Source: Woeseiaceae bacterium (GTDB lineage Bacteria; Pseudomonadota; Gammaproteobacteria; Steroidobacterales; Woeseiaceae). Taken from it: a stretch of DNA of 64,000 bases. Location: contig JANQPG010000006.1 of assembly GCA_028289545.1 (NCBI GenBank), forward strand, positions 62,001-126,000, read 5' to 3'. This document shows, piece by piece, positions 45,130 through 55,818 of this stretch. The notes under the pieces were generated by a model. The model had not been told where the DNA came from. It did no database searches and was given only the letters and a program-made list of their open reading frames with translations. A program made the position numbers and the translations under genes. Each line of letters opens with the position of its first letter. The stretch's first letter is position 1.

Positions 45130-46566
45130 ATGAGCGACTATCCCGACCTGCATCTCTACATCAACGGAGAATGGCGAAAAGCCAAAGACGACCTTCCCGT
45201 CCTGAATCCGGCAACCGAGGCGGAGGTAGGCCGGCTGCCGCGCGCCGGCAAGAGCGATCTGGACGACGCGCTCGAGGCGGCCGAGGCGGGCTTCAAGGTG
45301 TGGAGCGGTACGCCGCCCGTCGAACGGGCCAACGTGATCTACAAAGCCGCGGCGCTCATGCGCGAACGGCAGGAAGAGATCGCCACTGCAATCACCACGG
45401 AACACGGCAAGCCGCTCCCTCAGGCGCGGCTCGAGGTCATCCGCGGATGCGAGTTCTTCGAATGGGACGCGGGCGAAGCCACGCGCACCTACGGCCGAGT
45501 CATCCCCAGCGCACCGGGCGTACGTTACGTCGTGCACCACCAGCCGATCGGCACCGTGGCTGCGTTCTCCCCGTGGAACTTCCCGATGAGCCAACCCAGT
45601 CGCAAGGTTGCCGGGGCAATCGCCTCGGGGTGTTCGATCATACTCAAGGCGGCGGAAGAGACGCCCGCGGGTGCCCTGCACATCGCCCGCGCATTCCACG
45701 ACGCCGGCCTCCCGCCCGGCGTGCTGAATCTTGTGTTCGGCTCACCCGCGGAAATTTCCGATCACCTGATCCGGCAGGACTCGGTCCGCCTGGTCGCGTT
45801 TACGGGCTCGACCGCGGTTGGGCGGCATCTGACGACCCTGGCCGCGCAACACATGACGCCCGTGCTGATGGAGTTGGGCGGCCATGCACCGGTCATCGTC
45901 TGCGAGGATACGGACGTCGAAGCCGCTGCTGTCAGCGGGGCGATACGCAAAATGCGTAACGCCGGCCAGGTGTGTACGTCACCGACACGTTTTTTTGTGC
46001 ACGAAAGAGTCTTCGACGAGTACCTGGATGCTTTCACGAAACGCGCGGCCGGCACGGTCGTGGGCAACGGTTTCGATCCCGGTGTGGAGATGGGGCCGCT
46101 CGCCAATGAACGCCGGCCACCCGCGCTCGCCGAGCTGGTTGAGGATGCGGTTGCCCAGGGCGCGGAACTCACGACCGGCGGTAAGCGAACAAACGAGGCA
46201 GGTTACTTCTTTGAGCCGACCGTGCTCGCGAATGTGCCGGACAACGCGCGAGTCATGCAGGAGGAGCCCTTCGGTCCGCTGGCGGTCGTCAACTCGATCT
46301 CTTCTCTGGATGAGGGCATCGAGAAGGCGAACTCGGTGCCGTACGGATTGGCGGCCTACGGCTACACCAATCGGGCCGACTATGCCGACCAGCTCATCGA
46401 GCGGCTCGAAGCCGGCAACGTATCGATCAACACGTTGGAGGCTTCTTTGCCGGAGACGCCTTTTGGCGGGGTCAAGCACAGTGGCTTTGGACGCGAGGGC
46501 GGCACGGAAGGCCTGCACAACTACATGGTCGTCAAGAACGTCTCGCACAGCATTGCGATCGTTTAA
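45130..46566 (+). CDS. NAD(P)-dependent aldehyde dehydrogenase (semialdehyde type)
   Basis: 478 residues from the second of two adjacent ATGs (45127/45130), chosen for its 6-nt distance from GAGG. ALDH motifs: FSPWNFPMSQPSRKVAGAIASG, VAFTGSTAVGRHL, catalytic Glu in LMELGGHAPVI, catalytic Cys in GQVCTSPTRFFV and EEPFGPLAVV. Best match by motif is the succinate/alpha-ketoglutarate semialdehyde group. With a DapA-like aldolase close by, a role as alpha-ketoglutarate semialdehyde dehydrogenase is possible; a role in aminomuconate semialdehyde oxidation is less supported. Confidence 0.88.
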   Translation: MSDYPDLHLYINGEWRKAKDDLPVLNPATEAEVGRLPRAGKSDLDDALEAAEAGFKVWSGTPPVERANVIYKAAALMRERQEEIATAITTEHGKPLPQARLEVIRGCEFFEWDAGEATRTYGRVIPSAPGVRYVVHHQPIGTVAAFSPWNFPMSQPSRKVAGAIASGCSIILKAAEETPAGALHIARAFHDAGLPPGVLNLVFGSPAEISDHLIRQDSVRLVAFTGSTAVGRHLTTLAAQHMTPVLMELGGHAPVIVCEDTDVEAAAVSGAIRKMRNAGQVCTSPTRFFVHERVFDEYLDAFTKRAAGTVVGNGFDPGVEMGPLANERRPPALAELVEDAVAQGAELTTGGKRTNEAGYFFEPTVLANVPDNARVMQEEPFGPLAVVNSISSLDEGIEKANSVPYGLAAYGYTNRADYADQLIERLEAGNVSINTLEASLPETPFGGVKHSGFGREGGTEGLHNYMVVKNVSHSIAIV

Positions 46567-46647
46567 TCGCACCTTCGACGTTTATCAAGCGAGCTTTATT
46601 GGGCAGTTCTTGACGGGCGCCCGCCACGGTAAACGCGGCCGCGCGAT

Positions 46648-47493
46648 CTACAGCTCGGTTCTGATCGCAAACAGCTCCGGGAAGAAACTGGTGTCCAGCG
46701 CCTTCTTCAGAAACGGCACACCCGAGGACCCCCCGGTCCCGCGGCGATTGCCGATGATCCTCTGAACCGTGTACATGTGTTTGAAACGCCAGTTCTGAAA
46801 AGCGTCCTCGATATCGACCAGCTTTTCGGCGAGTTCGTATAACTCGAAATACTTGTCCTCGTTCTTGTAGATCTTGAACCAGGCGGCCTGCACGGTGTCG
46901 TCCGGTTCGTACGGCAGGCTGAAGTCGCGATCGAGCTTTTTTGCGTCGATATCGAAGCCGTGCACGTGCAGTTTGCGCAGAACGACGTCATACAAGCTGG
47001 GGGCGTTCAGGATGCGGATCAGTTCCTGGTGGACCTCGGGATCGTGACGATGCACCTCAACCAGTTTTTTGTTCTTGTTGCCGAGCAGGAATTCCAGCTT
47101 CCGGTAACAATACGATTGGAACCCTGACGCCGGCCCCAGAGAGTCTCGAAACTTGAGGTAGTCAGCCGGCGTCATCGTCGACAGTACCGACCACGATTGG
47201 GTGAGTTGCGCCAGAATCAGCTTGACGCGCGCAATCACCTTGAAGGCGTGCCGGAAATCGTCATCGGTAATGTTGCGAATCGCCGTCTCCACTTCGTAGC
47301 CGGCGAGCTTCAGCCAGAGCTCACTGGCCTGGTGGATGACGATGAACAGCATCTCGTCATGCTGATCCGATTGGCAGTGTTGCGCGGTCAGTACATCCTC
47401 GAGGTGCAGGTACTTGCCGTAGCTCATCCGATCCTTGAGATCGGTGTGAATGCTCTTTTCCAGCGCGCGATAGTTCTGCGGCGTCGAAGTCAT
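46648..47493 (-). CDS. kynA: tryptophan 2,3-dioxygenase KynA
   Basis: 281 residues from the ATG at 47493, which overlaps the kmo stop by four bases. Heme enzyme motifs: SYGKYLHLEDVL, DEMLFIVIHQASELWLKL (substrate region), ALGPASGFQSYCYRKLEF-like segment (SLGPASGFQSYCYRKLE), FKHMYTVQRIIG (His ligand region near FRHM) and GTGGSSGVPFLKKALD. It opens the tryptophan indole ring to N-formylkynurenine, the first step of the pathway. Last gene of the haaO-kynU-kmo-kynA operon; no kynurenine formamidase gene is in the window. Confidence 0.95.
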   Translation of the reverse strand: MTSTPQNYRALEKSIHTDLKDRMSYGKYLHLEDVLTAQHCQSDQHDEMLFIVIHQASELWLKLAGYEVETAIRNITDDDFRHAFKVIARVKLILAQLTQSWSVLSTMTPADYLKFRDSLGPASGFQSYCYRKLEFLLGNKNKKLVEVHRHDPEVHQELIRILNAPSLYDVVLRKLHVHGFDIDAKKLDRDFSLPYEPDDTVQAAWFKIYKNEDKYFELYELAEKLVDIEDAFQNWRFKHMYTVQRIIGNRRGTGGSSGVPFLKKALDTSFFPELFAIRTEL

Positions 47494-48854
47494 TGTCGTG
47501 TCTCCAGGAATTCTGAAGTGAGATCGAACAGTCGATCCATGACGAACGGCTTGTCCCAGTCCTTGTCGATCCCCGGTATCGCCATGATCCTCTCCATCAC
47601 GGCATTCTGGATATCGCCGATCCGTAGAGCTTCCGAATAGGGTATGTCCGGTGAAAACGTCACCATTGAATACAGCGGCGTCCACAGTTCCGGATGGCAA
47701 TCGCTGAATTTTGCCTCGATCTTTTTGCGTATCTGGAATCGCGGATCTCCGGACAGATCACTCATTTCGACGAAGTTCCTCTTTGACAGCTCCGCAATGG
47801 CGTCACCGTTTGGTTTACGCGCGTTCTCGTAGGCCGCAAATATCTGATCCCAGTCGTGATTGTGCTTGCCGATCAAGACATCGAGTTCGGCACAGTCCTC
47901 GAACCCGCAGTTCATGCCCTGCCCATAGAAAGGCACAATCGCGTGTGCGGCATCGCCGATAAGACCCACCTTCCGGTTGAACGACCAGGGAAATACGTTG
48001 ACGAGGAACAGCGGCGCGGCCGTTCGCTGCATAAAGGTGTCCACCGGGTCCTCGAGAAGGTCCATGGCGTCCGCAAAGTTCGCGGTGAAAAACGCCTCCA
48101 CGGCGGAACGCTCGGTCAGCGACTCGAAAGACGGATCGCCCGAGTAGTTCAGGAACAGCGTGCAGGTAAACGTTCCGTCCGGGTTCGGCAGCGCAATGAG
48201 CATAAAGTCCTTGCGCGGCCAGATGTGCAGAGCGTTCTTCTCGAGCCGGTGCGAGCCGTCGGGGTTGGCCGGGATGTTCAGCTCGATGTAGCACTGCGGC
48301 ATGTAGGTCTGACTGTAGCTGAACCGGTGAAGGCCGTAGGCGAGCCGACGCACCTTGGAGTTTGCGCCGTCGGCGCCGAAGGCAAAGTCGGCTGCGACCG
48401 TTAGCTCGTCGGCACTTTTCGACCTGAACGTGGTGGTCGCCGTTTCGAAATCGATATCCATCAATCGAAGTTCGAAGTACGTGGTGATATTCGGCTCCTC
48501 TTCGGCGGTATCGAGCAGCTGCTCGTTGATGCCGCCTCGTGAAACCGACCAGATGGCGTCTCCTTCCTGTCCGTAGGGGAGCTCGCTCATTTCACCGTCC
48601 ACACCATGAATGGCGCGGTGATACATGGGGATCGACTGCTGTTTGGCCTCCGCGCCAATGCCGATCTTTTCGAGCGAGGCCCATCCGCGATCGGACAGCG
48701 CAATGTTGATCGACCTGCCCTGGTAGATGCTCGTCTTCCGCGAGTCGGGACGCCCTTCGTAGAGCCCTACTTTGTACCCGTGCCTTGCGAGCGAGATGGC
48801 GAGCAAAGACCCAACCGGACCGCCGCCGACAACGGTAAATGTTCTCCCGGTCAC
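47490..48854 (-). CDS. kmo: kynurenine 3-monooxygenase
   Basis: 454 residues. FAD-binding [19 protein letters not shown] at the start, [11 protein letters not shown] (FAD/NADPH motif) and [22 protein letters not shown] (second FAD contact), as in eukaryotic and bacterial KMO, plus the hydrophobic pocket segment [13 protein letters not shown]. It converts kynurenine to 3-hydroxykynurenine with NADPH and O2. Start overlaps the kynU stop by four bases. Confidence 0.95.
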   Translation of the reverse strand: MTGRTFTVVGGGPVGSLLAISLARHGYKVGLYEGRPDSRKTSIYQGRSINIALSDRGWASLEKIGIGAEAKQQSIPMYHRAIHGVDGEMSELPYGQEGDAIWSVSRGGINEQLLDTAEEEPNITTYFELRLMDIDFETATTTFRSKSADELTVAADFAFGADGANSKVRRLAYGLHRFSYSQTYMPQCYIELNIPANPDGSHRLEKNALHIWPRKDFMLIALPNPDGTFTCTLFLNYSGDPSFESLTERSAVEAFFTANFADAMDLLEDPVDTFMQRTAAPLFLVNVFPWSFNRKVGLIGDAAHAIVPFYGQGMNCGFEDCAELDVLIGKHNHDWDQIFAAYENARKPNGDAIAELSKRNFVEMSDLSGDPRFQIRKKIEAKFSDCHPELWTPLYSMVTFSPDIPYSEALRIGDIQNAVMERIMAIPGIDKDWDKPFVMDRLFDLTSEFLETRQ

Positions 48855-50140
48855 TTTTTATCTCCCTCTGCGAGCAACTTCCGCATGACTTTGCCGAAGG
48901 TGTAGACGTCCTCGAACGTGTTGTAGAGCGGCACCGGCGCTATGCGGATGATGCACGGCTCGCGGAAATCCGCGATGACGCCTTCGGCAACCAGATCGTC
49001 GAACAGTTGTCGCTCGCGACCGGCGACGTTGATGGAAATCTGACTGCCGCGCTGCCGGGGATCGCGCGGCGTAATGATGCTGACCCCAACGTCGGGAAAC
49101 TCGTGAGCCAGCCGGTCGACCGTGTACTCCAGATAACCGGTCAACACCTCGCTTTTCTTGCGCAGAGCTGCCATCCCCACTTCGGCGAAGATGTCGAGCG
49201 AAGCCTTCGCCGCCGACATGCCGAGTATGGGTACGTTGCTGAGCTGCCAGCCTTCGGCGCCATGCATGGGCTTGAAGCCGCTTTCCATCTTGAAGCGCTG
49301 GGACTTGTCGTGGCCCCACCATCCGCCGAACCGGGGGAGGTCGAAGTTCGAGCCGTGACGTTCGTGGACGAAGATGGCGCCGACGTTGCCGGGACCCGAG
49401 TTCAGATACTTGTACGAACACCATGCCGCAAAATCGACATCCCAGTCGTGCAGCTCGAGCGGCACGTTTCCGGCGGCATGGGCGAGATCGAAGCCGGCGA
49501 CAGCGCCGACGGAGTGCGCCGCCGCCGTCAGGGCCGGCATGTCGAACAGCTGGCCCGTAAAGTAGTTGACGCCGCCGAAGAACACCAACGCGAGTTGATC
49601 CGCGTTTGCCTCTATGGCCTTCAGAATGTCTTCGTGACGGATTGTCCACTCGCCGTCGCGGGGTTCAATTTCAACGATGGCGTCGTCGGGGTCGAATCCG
49701 TGGAACCGCGCTTGCGTCTCGAGCAGGTAGCGATCCGAGGGAAACATCTTGGCTTCACTGATGATCTTGTAACGGTCCGGCGTCGGCCGGTAGAACGACA
49801 CGAAAAGCAGGTGAATATTGGTCGTCAGCGAATTCATGCAAACGACTTCGGTTTCCCGCGCGCCCACGATCCCGGCCATCGGGGGCGTCAGGTTCTCGTG
49901 ATAGCTGTACCAGGGGTTTGTCGAGTGGAAGTGGCCTTCGACGCCGTACTTTGCCCACTCGTCAAGTTCGAGTTCGACGGCGGCTCTCACCGTCTTCGGC
50001 TGCAGACCGAGCGAGTGGCCGGAGAAGTAAGCCATCTCCGGCGTGCCGAGCTTTGGGAAGCTGAATGTATTGCGGTAGCGCCCAAGCGGATCGGCGGTGT
50101 CCTGTGCTTTGGCGAACACCAGGGTCGGTTCGTAGCGCAT
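48851..50140 (-). CDS. kynU: kynureninase KynU
   Basis: 429 residues. PLP lysine in [22 protein letters not shown] and other KynU motifs: [57 protein letters not shown] and RGSQISINV. It cleaves 3-hydroxykynurenine to 3-hydroxyanthranilate and alanine. It starts one base after the haaO stop and ends in a four-base overlap with kmo, so all four genes are probably translated from one message. Confidence 0.95.
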   Translation of the reverse strand: MRYEPTLVFAKAQDTADPLGRYRNTFSFPKLGTPEMAYFSGHSLGLQPKTVRAAVELELDEWAKYGVEGHFHSTNPWYSYHENLTPPMAGIVGARETEVVCMNSLTTNIHLLFVSFYRPTPDRYKIISEAKMFPSDRYLLETQARFHGFDPDDAIVEIEPRDGEWTIRHEDILKAIEANADQLALVFFGGVNYFTGQLFDMPALTAAAHSVGAVAGFDLAHAAGNVPLELHDWDVDFAAWCSYKYLNSGPGNVGAIFVHERHGSNFDLPRFGGWWGHDKSQRFKMESGFKPMHGAEGWQLSNVPILGMSAAKASLDIFAEVGMAALRKKSEVLTGYLEYTVDRLAHEFPDVGVSIITPRDPRQRGSQISINVAGRERQLFDDLVAEGVIADFREPCIIRIAPVPLYNTFEDVYTFGKVMRKLLAEGDKK

Positions 50141-50141
50141 G

Positions 50142-50767
<626 letters not shown>

Positions 50768-50802
50768 TGGGTTATTCTCTGAAAAACTATAATTTTTTTT
50801 AT

Positions 50803-51735
50803 ATGTTGGATTCGCGGCTGACCATCAAACACCTGAAGATGATTCAGGCCATCGATTCGACCGAAACGCTGACCCGGGCGGCGGAGCTGCTCGACATTAG
50901 CCAGCCTGCGCTAAGTAGTCGCCTGCACGACGCAGAGGAGATACTGGGGATCAAACTCTTTCAGCGTCGTGGGCGCAGCCTGCGCCTGTCGGCTTCCGGC
51001 CAGATTTTGCTGCGCTCGGCCCAGAAGATTCTCGAGGAGCTGTCGGCTGTCGAAAACGAGCTGACAAACATTCCCGCCCAGGCCACCGAGGGATTCCGCA
51101 TCGGCATGCCGCAATATGCATCGTTCACGTGGCTGCCCGCGGCGGTCAAGGAATTCGAGAGACGCTTCCCGACGGTGGAACTCGAAATCCTGTCGGAGGC
51201 CGCGTTGCGTCCGCGCCATGCCTTGTCCCGCAACGAAGTGGATATCGCCCTGGTGTCCAGCCCCGAGCGCTCCATGCAGGTCGACCGGAGCCGCTTCCGG
51301 TCCAGACGCCTGATTCGGGACGAGTTCATTGCCCTCTTACCCGCCGACCACCCGAAGGCAGCAAAGCCGTTCCTGGTCGCCGACGACTTCATTGACGAAA
51401 CGTACATTACCAACAGCGCCGTTCCCGAGCGTAACCGCGAGTACGAGCTGTTTTTTCAGCCGAATGCCGTTTACCCGGAGCGCGTCGTGCAGGTGGGATT
51501 CACCGGCGCCATCCTCAAGCTCGTGGCATCGGGCATTGGCATGACGATCGTCACGCGATGGATCCTCGAATCGAATGAACAGATTGCCGGCGTCGTTAGC
51601 AGACCGCTGACAAAATCGGGCCTGTTCGTGAACTGGTTCGCGATCTTCCCGCAGAGCAGGGAAATCGACGCTCATGCACTCGCGCTTTGCGACGTGATTT
51701 CCCGTTCCGGAAGCGGCGATCCCCCATCGCGCTGA
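50803..51735 (+). CDS. LysR-family regulator, probably of the kynurenine operon
   Basis: 310 residues from the ATG at 50803; an upstream start at 50767 falls in the inverted repeat. LysR helix-turn-helix ([39 protein letters not shown]) and ligand domain ([48 protein letters not shown]). Divergent from haaO-kynU-kmo-kynA. Its last 64 bp overlap the 3' end of nadA on the opposite strand. Confidence 0.9.
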   Translation: MLDSRLTIKHLKMIQAIDSTETLTRAAELLDISQPALSSRLHDAEEILGIKLFQRRGRSLRLSASGQILLRSAQKILEELSAVENELTNIPAQATEGFRIGMPQYASFTWLPAAVKEFERRFPTVELEILSEAALRPRHALSRNEVDIALVSSPERSMQVDRSRFRSRRLIRDEFIALLPADHPKAAKPFLVADDFIDETYITNSAVPERNREYELFFQPNAVYPERVVQVGFTGAILKLVASGIGMTIVTRWILESNEQIAGVVSRPLTKSGLFVNWFAIFPQSREIDAHALALCDVISRSGSGDPPSR

Positions 51736-52754
51736 GCAGATACGCCGGTCATCTGCGAACGACCGACGTCGAGCATGCGCTGGACGGCGATCCTCGCGCG
51801 GTCGGCAACGGCGGCGTCGATTTCCACAACCGGGCTGAGCGTTTCCAGTGCCTTACGAATATTCGCCAGCGTAATCCGCTTCATATGCGGACACAGGTTG
51901 CACGGTCGAACAAACTCCACGTCGTGAATGCCCGCGGAGACGTTATCGCTCATCGAGCACTCCGTCACCATCAGGACCTTTGCGGGCCGCTCCTTGACGA
52001 CGTAGTCGTGCATCTGCGCCGTCGAGCCGACGAAGTCGGCGGTTTTGAGAACGTCCGGCGGGCATTCCGGGTGCGCAATAATCGTCAGACCATCGTGGCC
52101 GGATCGAAACGCTTCGAGCTCCTCTGCGGTGAAGCGCTCGTGCACTTCACAATGCCCCTGCCAGGTGATGATCTCGACGTCGGTCTGCTCGGCAACGTAC
52201 GACGCCAGGTATTCATCCGGCAGGAAGATCACACGGTCGCTGCCCAGCGACTCCACAATGGCCAGCGCGTTTCCCGACGTGCAGCAGATGTCGCACTCGG
52301 CTTTCACCTCGGCAGAGGTGTTGACATAGGTGACGACGGGTACACCCGGATACTGCCGGCGGAGTTCTCGAACATCGGCCGCCGTAATCGACTCGGCGAG
52401 CGAACAGCCCGCGTCCAGGTCGGGAATCAGCACGGTTTTTTCCGGGTTTAGGAGCTTGGCGGTTTCTGCCATAAAATGGACCCCGGCGAGGACGATCACG
52501 TCTGCGTCGCTGTCGACGGCGCACCGTGCCAGCGCCAGCGAGTCCCCGGTAATGTCAGCCGCGCAATGGTAAATCTCGGGCGTCTGGTAGTTGTGCGCCA
52601 GGATAACGGCGTTTTTTTCCTTCTTGAGTTCATTGATCGCTGCAAGGTCCGATGCATGCACGGGCCACTCGATCTCCGGGATGACGGTTTTGACGCGCTC
52701 GTAGAGCGGAGCAACGGCCTCGAGGGCCGCAACGTCGACGTGATTGGCAGACAT
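51672..52754 (-). CDS. nadA: quinolinate synthase NadA
   Basis: 360 residues. The three [4Fe-4S] cysteine regions are present: [20 protein letters not shown] and [10 protein letters not shown], with [13 protein letters not shown] and [12 protein letters not shown] typical of NadA. It condenses iminoaspartate with dihydroxyacetone phosphate to quinolinate. No nadB or nadC is in the window, while a NadX-like gene is upstream at 43222. Divergent from the NadQ-like regulator; convergent and overlapping with the LysR gene. Confidence 0.95.
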   Translation of the reverse strand: MSANHVDVAALEAVAPLYERVKTVIPEIEWPVHASDLAAINELKKEKNAVILAHNYQTPEIYHCAADITGDSLALARCAVDSDADVIVLAGVHFMAETAKLLNPEKTVLIPDLDAGCSLAESITAADVRELRRQYPGVPVVTYVNTSAEVKAECDICCTSGNALAIVESLGSDRVIFLPDEYLASYVAEQTDVEIITWQGHCEVHERFTAEELEAFRSGHDGLTIIAHPECPPDVLKTADFVGSTAQMHDYVVKERPAKVLMVTECSMSDNVSAGIHDVEFVRPCNLCPHMKRITLANIRKALETLSPVVEIDAAVADRARIAVQRMLDVGRSQMTGVSAQRDGGSPLPEREITSQSASA

Positions 52755-52780
52755 TTGAGTGTACCTGTATTAATGCTCGG

Positions 52781-52818
52781 TTCGAGTATATATGCATTGT
52801 GCTCATAAAGAGCATATA
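52781..52818. promoter_or_regulatory. inverted repeats between nadA and the NadQ-like gene
   Basis: TATATGC (52789-52795) and GCATATA (52812-52818) flank TGCTC (52800-52804) and GAGCA (52810-52814): two overlapping inverted repeats in the 81-bp divergent gap. This is the expected place for a site controlling nadA and the regulator. Confidence 0.6.
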
Positions 52819-52835
52819 GTTCAAGTTTTTTGCTT

Positions 52836-53798
52836 ATGGAAAAGATCGACACCATCGTGGACCTCCTGGGCGTGATCGTCGCCGTGACCGACGAGGTCCC
52901 TCGCATTCTGGTTGTCGACAGCGGTGACGGCATTGCCCTGCCGAACGGACCGTTTGTGCCCGCCGAGCATGCGGGCCTCGAGGACGGCTTTCGGCAGGTC
53001 ATCGAGGCCCGGGCGGGCCTTGACCTGTACTACGTAGAGCAGCTCTACACGTTCGGCAACCGTTTTCGCACCGAGGGGGAGATCGAAGGCGGCCCCAGGA
53101 CGCTTTCCGTGGCCTACGTGGCCCTGACTCATGAAGACGAGAGTCCGCTCCCGGTTGCGCGGTGGGCAGACTGGTATGAGTTCCTGCCTTGGGAAGACTG
53201 GCGCGACGGACGCCCGGAAGAACTGGATTCGGTGATTGCGCCGCGATTGTCGACGTGGTGCTCGGAAGCCCAAACGGAGACCGCCCGGCGAAATCGCCGC
53301 GAAAGGGTCAACGTCACCTTTGGAGACGCGGGCGCGACGGAACTGGATGCCGTGCTGACGCTCGAGCGACTCGAACTATTGTACGACGCCGGCATTCTTC
53401 CCGAGTCCGAGCGCGATCAGCGCGCGATCGAAAGGAGACCCGCGACTTCCGCGACGACCAATCTGGGCACGCCCATGGTGTCGGATCACCGCCGCATCCT
53501 GGCCACCGCACTCGGTCGGATTCGGGGAAAACTCGCCTATCGCCCGGTTGTCTTCGAGCTGTTGCCGGGTGAGTTTACGCTGCTGCAGCTGCAACGGGTT
53601 GCCGAAGCGCTCAGCGGGACACACCTGCACAAACAGAACTTTCGACGTCTCGTCATGAACGCAAACCTCGTTGAGCCGATTGGCCGAACCACAACGGTTG
53701 GACGGGGCCGGCCGGCAGAGCTGTTCCGGTTCCGGCGCGAGGTGCTTGGGGAGAAGCTGACGGTAGGCCTGTCACGGCCGACCTTGCGCGGGGACTAA
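52836..53798 (+). CDS. nadQ: NadQ-like NAD regulator (degenerate Nudix plus winged helix)
   Basis: 320 residues from the ATG at 52836. Residues ~1-150 form a Nudix-like domain (LLGVIVAVTDEVPRILVVDSG, FGNRFRTEGEIEG, LSVAYVALTHE) in which the box residues are lost (HAGLEDGFRQVIEARAGLD lacks the REUxEE motif), so it likely binds but does not cleave nucleotides. The C-terminal ~100 residues form a winged helix (FTLLQLQRVAEALSG, LHKQNFRRLVMNANLVEPIG, GRGRPAELFRF). This matches the NadQ/NrtR-type regulators next to NAD synthesis genes. Divergent from nadA. Confidence 0.83.
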   Translation: MEKIDTIVDLLGVIVAVTDEVPRILVVDSGDGIALPNGPFVPAEHAGLEDGFRQVIEARAGLDLYYVEQLYTFGNRFRTEGEIEGGPRTLSVAYVALTHEDESPLPVARWADWYEFLPWEDWRDGRPEELDSVIAPRLSTWCSEAQTETARRNRRERVNVTFGDAGATELDAVLTLERLELLYDAGILPESERDQRAIERRPATSATTNLGTPMVSDHRRILATALGRIRGKLAYRPVVFELLPGEFTLLQLQRVAEALSGTHLHKQNFRRLVMNANLVEPIGRTTTVGRGRPAELFRFRREVLGEKLTVGLSRPTLRGD

Positions 53799-53817
53799 GC
53801 GCCCCACAGCTCGTCGC

Positions 53818-55170
53818 CTACGATATGAACCGCTGAGCGAAGACCAGGATAATGGCCAACGGGCAAACGAATCGCACGTACAGGGGCCAGATCCTCCAGA
53901 ACCAGCCGTTTTCCACGGACTCGTTGCCCTTTCTCAGTTCCTTGAGCAAACCGTTTCGGTGCCATATCCAACCGGCAAAGACACACAGCATGAGACCGAG
54001 CGCCGGCTGTGCATATCGTGTTGAAGCTGCAATGGCCAGGCCAAACAGCGTTTCAAAATTCAATATGATCAGCGTGCTGACGAGCGTAATCACACCCCCG
54101 ATAAGATACGTTGCGGTGCTGCGCTTGATCCCGTGGTTCTCCACGCTGTAGGCCACAGGCACCTCCAGCATGGAAATCGAGGATGTGAGTGCCGCGATAG
54201 ACATCAGTACAAAAAACGCGATTGCCGCTATCGTGCCCGCCGCGCCCATTGTGTCGAACAGTGCCGGCAGGACCGCAAAGATCAGCGTGTCTTCCGCAAG
54301 CAGTCTCCCGGCCGCGTCGTAGATCTGGACGCCGTTCTGCTCGGCAACGTACATCGCGGGAATGATCAGCAGCCCGGCCAGCACCGCAATACCGATATCG
54401 ACCAAAGTCACGGAGCGGCCGAGAGACACGAGGTTGTCGCTGTCTCGGATATACGATGCGTATACCAGCATTGTCCCGACTCCGAGAGACATCGAAAAGA
54501 ATGCTTGCCCCATCGCGCTCACGATGAGTTGCGGATCGGACGCACGGCTGAAATCCGGGACCAGGTAGGCCCGAACGCCTTCGCCCGCGCCGTCGAGGGT
54601 GAGAACGTACGCAATCATGAGTACGAGTATCGCGAGCAGCGAGGGCATCAGTCGTGACGACCACTTCTCGATCCCGTCTCTGACACCGCCGCAGATAATG
54701 GCGATGGTCAGCAACATGAAGATCACGGTAAACGTCAGGTTGCGATATACGCTAAAGTCAGTGAACCACTCGGAGACGCCGGACAGGCCCAGTGCTTCTG
54801 TCACCGGCGCCAGTGAGTACGCAATCATCCAGCCCGCAACAATGGCGTAGAAGCTCAGAATGAGACTCGCCGTCAGCATGCCGCCAAACCCGGTGGCCGT
54901 GGCGATAACTCGAGTCGCGCCATTAGGCGAAATTGAGCGCAATGCCGTAACAGCATTGGCTTTCGCGTGACGCCCGATGATCAGCTCAGCCATCAAAGCC
55001 GGATAGGCGAGGCAAAACGCCATCACAAGGTAGATCACCAGAAAGGCCCCACCGCCGTTGCTCGCCGCCTGAGTGGGAAATCCCCAGATGTTTCCCAGGC
55101 CAACGGCGGATCCCGCCGCCGCCAGCACAAAACCGAATCTGGACCCGAACTCTCCCCGCGGTGCACTCAT
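53818..55170 (-). CDS. sodium-dependent transporter of the NSS (SNF) family
   Basis: 450 residues with about 11-12 membrane helices. The NSS signature is at the start: FGFVLAAAGSAVGLGNIWGFPTQAASNGGGAFLVIYL, given here as broken motifs FVLAAAGSAVGLGNIWGF and NGGGAFLVIYLV, which line the Na+ and substrate sites of LeuT-type transporters; a second site is FFSMSLGVGTMLVYASY. Bacterial members take up amino acids, TnaT taking tryptophan. Next to a tryptophan-degrading operon, tryptophan is a reasonable but unproven substrate. Convergent with the NadQ-like gene. Confidence 0.9.
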   Translation of the reverse strand: MSAPRGEFGSRFGFVLAAAGSAVGLGNIWGFPTQAASNGGGAFLVIYLVMAFCLAYPALMAELIIGRHAKANAVTALRSISPNGATRVIATATGFGGMLTASLILSFYAIVAGWMIAYSLAPVTEALGLSGVSEWFTDFSVYRNLTFTVIFMLLTIAIICGGVRDGIEKWSSRLMPSLLAILVLMIAYVLTLDGAGEGVRAYLVPDFSRASDPQLIVSAMGQAFFSMSLGVGTMLVYASYIRDSDNLVSLGRSVTLVDIGIAVLAGLLIIPAMYVAEQNGVQIYDAAGRLLAEDTLIFAVLPALFDTMGAAGTIAAIAFFVLMSIAALTSSISMLEVPVAYSVENHGIKRSTATYLIGGVITLVSTLIILNFETLFGLAIAASTRYAQPALGLMLCVFAGWIWHRNGLLKELRKGNESVENGWFWRIWPLYVRFVCPLAIILVFAQRFIS

Positions 55171-55221
55171 TGTTCAATTCCCATAGCTGTATTAGCTTAC
55201 TGTCGGTTCCGCCAGGACCGA

Positions 55222-55740
55222 TCAGATTGCATTCCCCGGTATCGGGCAGTCCTTACACAAAGGCACTGCACACAGGCGGCAAATGCGATGTTTTGCCATT
55301 TCGGTTTCCGGCAGATTGGTTAGAACCTTGGCCATCAAACGACCGAGGACAATCCGCTCGTCAGCGGTAAGCCCCTCGAGCGCCGCTTCCAGTGTGTCGA
55401 GCCGACGGTCCATTAGCTTCTTGCGCAGCCTGCTGCCCTTTCGTGTCAGATGCAGCGCAACGGCTCTGCAATCCGCCGCCTTGCGTCGCTCGACGAGCCC
55501 ATCCTCCTCCAGGCGATCGATCAACCGCACCGTGCCGGGGTGTGACAGTTCAAGGACCTGGCGGAGAGGCTCCACGGAGAGGCCCGGGGCATAACCGAGA
55601 ACGACCATCGCTGCGGCCGTTTCACCGGAGCGATCCAGTGTGTCTTTCATACCGGACCTGATCCGGTCCGTGACGGCGAGGGCAAGGGCGCCGAGCAGGT
55701 TTGTCGTGCGGTCCATGTCGGCAATGTATGCGTGGTGCAT
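55222..55740 (-). CDS. MarR-family regulator with C-terminal cysteine cluster
   Basis: About 172 residues from the ATG at 55740; 55716 is an alternative and the longer frames run into the operator. Winged-helix MarR body: GYAPGLSVEPLRQVLELSHPG, VRLIDRLEEDGLVERRKAAD, ALHLTRKGSRLRKKLMDRRL. It ends with CRLCAVPLCKDCPIPGNAI, four cysteines spaced CX2CX4CX2C, as in a metal or redox site. Divergent from the NTF2-like/DUF3237/PEP-mutase operon, its likely target, with an 8-bp inverted repeat in between. Confidence 0.87.
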   Translation of the reverse strand: MHHAYIADMDRTTNLLGALALAVTDRIRSGMKDTLDRSGETAAAMVVLGYAPGLSVEPLRQVLELSHPGTVRLIDRLEEDGLVERRKAADCRAVALHLTRKGSRLRKKLMDRRLDTLEAALEGLTADERIVLGRLMAKVLTNLPETEMAKHRICRLCAVPLCKDCPIPGNAI

Positions 55741-55766
55741 AAGATTTGCAATTGTAGTATTGACAG

Positions 55767-55787
55767 ATATATGCGTCATGCATATAT
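55767..55787. promoter_or_regulatory. MarR operator candidate
   Basis: ATATATGC (55767-55774) and GCATATAT (55780-55787) form a perfect 8-bp inverted repeat with a five-base spacer, in the 78-bp gap between the MarR gene and the divergent operon. Size and place fit a MarR dimer site. Confidence 0.72.
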
Positions 55788-55818
55788 TTTGCTCATGCTG
55801 CTGATGTGAGGAACCGCT

